Assembly: GCA_903929655.1 (NCBI GenBank) | Contig: CAIYVS010000476.1 | Span: 1-5,176 of the forward strand | Source: an uncultured Bacteroidota bacterium | GTDB lineage: Bacteria; Bacteroidota; Bacteroidia; Chitinophagales; Chitinophagaceae | Direction: 5' to 3' | Length of the DNA stretch: 5,176 nt | Shown here: positions 4,975 through 5,176 of the stretch, in pieces | How positions within the stretch are numbered: position 1 is the stretch's first letter | Layout of the letters: each line of letters opens with the position of its first letter | The notes under the pieces: model-generated | The model's database searches: none | Seen by the model: only the letters and a program-made list of their open reading frames with translations | What the model was told of the DNA's origin: nothing | Made by a program: the position numbers and the translations under genes

Positions 4975-5176
4975 CTTTATTCCGCTTAAAAATAGGGGAA
5001 TTTGAAATTGCATAATATGAAAATATTGTTTATAAAAATTTGAGTAATCCGTTTCTTATTGCTATATAAAACTAACAAATATTTAAATAATTAAATTACT
5101 TTTAGACAGCTTTAATTTTAAGACTGTTTAGATTAAATTAAAATATTAGCTGAATTTTAACGGCTATCTTCGATAT
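4975..5176. other. AT-rich intergenic sequence upstream of the desulfurase gene
   Basis: About 200 bp of strongly AT-rich DNA up to the window edge. I find no ORF longer than a few codons that looks real, no TAnnTTTG element other than the one for the desulfurase, no tRNA-like fold and no strong hairpin. It is probably the upstream region of the desulfurase and of whatever gene lies beyond 5176. Confidence 0.6.

Noticed and set aside
5107..5158. AT-rich partly inverted sequence (AGCTTTAATTTTAA with a TTAAATTAAAATATTAGCT-like segment).
   Set aside because: Pairing needs gaps and is almost all A-T, which is expected by chance in DNA this AT-rich.
1..5176. CRISPR array, tRNA or rRNA gene, transposase, toxin-antitoxin, defence or biosynthetic cluster.
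   Set aside because: I looked for regularly spaced repeats, cloverleaf-like folds, transposase motifs and small paired genes and saw none; the repeats present are too few and of the wrong spacing for CRISPR.

Overview
The window looks like an ordinary chromosomal stretch of a Bacteroidota genome, probably near Chitinophagaceae/Sphingobacteriia. The reasons are: TAnnTTTG-type promoter elements (the Bacteroidota -7 consensus) with no Shine-Dalgarno sequence before the genes; a fused alpha/beta 2-oxoacid dehydrogenase E1 of about 800 residues, an architecture I associate with this phylum; a Dps of the type common there; and short GTCCC-N4-GGGAC palindromes between genes. The taxonomic call is inference from sequence style, not from a search.

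Layout: positions 2-442 (+) hold the 3' part of a Dps-family ferritin-like gene whose start lies left of the window. Positions 443-710 are a non-coding gap between two convergent genes. The gap carries a near-identical ~36-bp direct repeat (501-536 and 667-702), an imperfect inverted repeat (547-590) and a REP-like element (620-646). Positions 711-1046 (-) encode a small exported protein of unknown function. Positions 1082-1123 form a perfect 19-bp hairpin with flanking A/T tracts, the likely terminator of the next gene. Positions 1138-3537 (-) encode the E1 fusion. Positions 3538-3810 are non-coding, with the E1 promoter, a short AT-rich tandem repeat, two GTCCC/GGGAC palindromes, a 12-bp tandem repeat and a C8A6 run. 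Positions 3811-4944 (-) encode an IscS/NifS-type cysteine desulfurase with its own promoter. Positions 4975-5176 are AT-rich with no gene that I can support.

The genes do not form an obvious pathway or operon. The two large minus-strand genes each have a TAnnTTTG element 22-23 nt before the ATG and are separated by about 270 bp, so they are probably transcribed independently. Loose functional themes are iron and redox handling (Dps, cysteine desulfurase) and central or branched-chain oxoacid metabolism (E1). No E2, E3, IscU or other partner gene lies in the window.

I found no convincing new biological system. The most interesting material is the repeat content of the two gaps, the helical linker and the Asn-to-Asp change in the thiamine-diphosphate motif of the E1 fusion, the matched promoter layout of the two large genes, and the uncharacterised exported protein.
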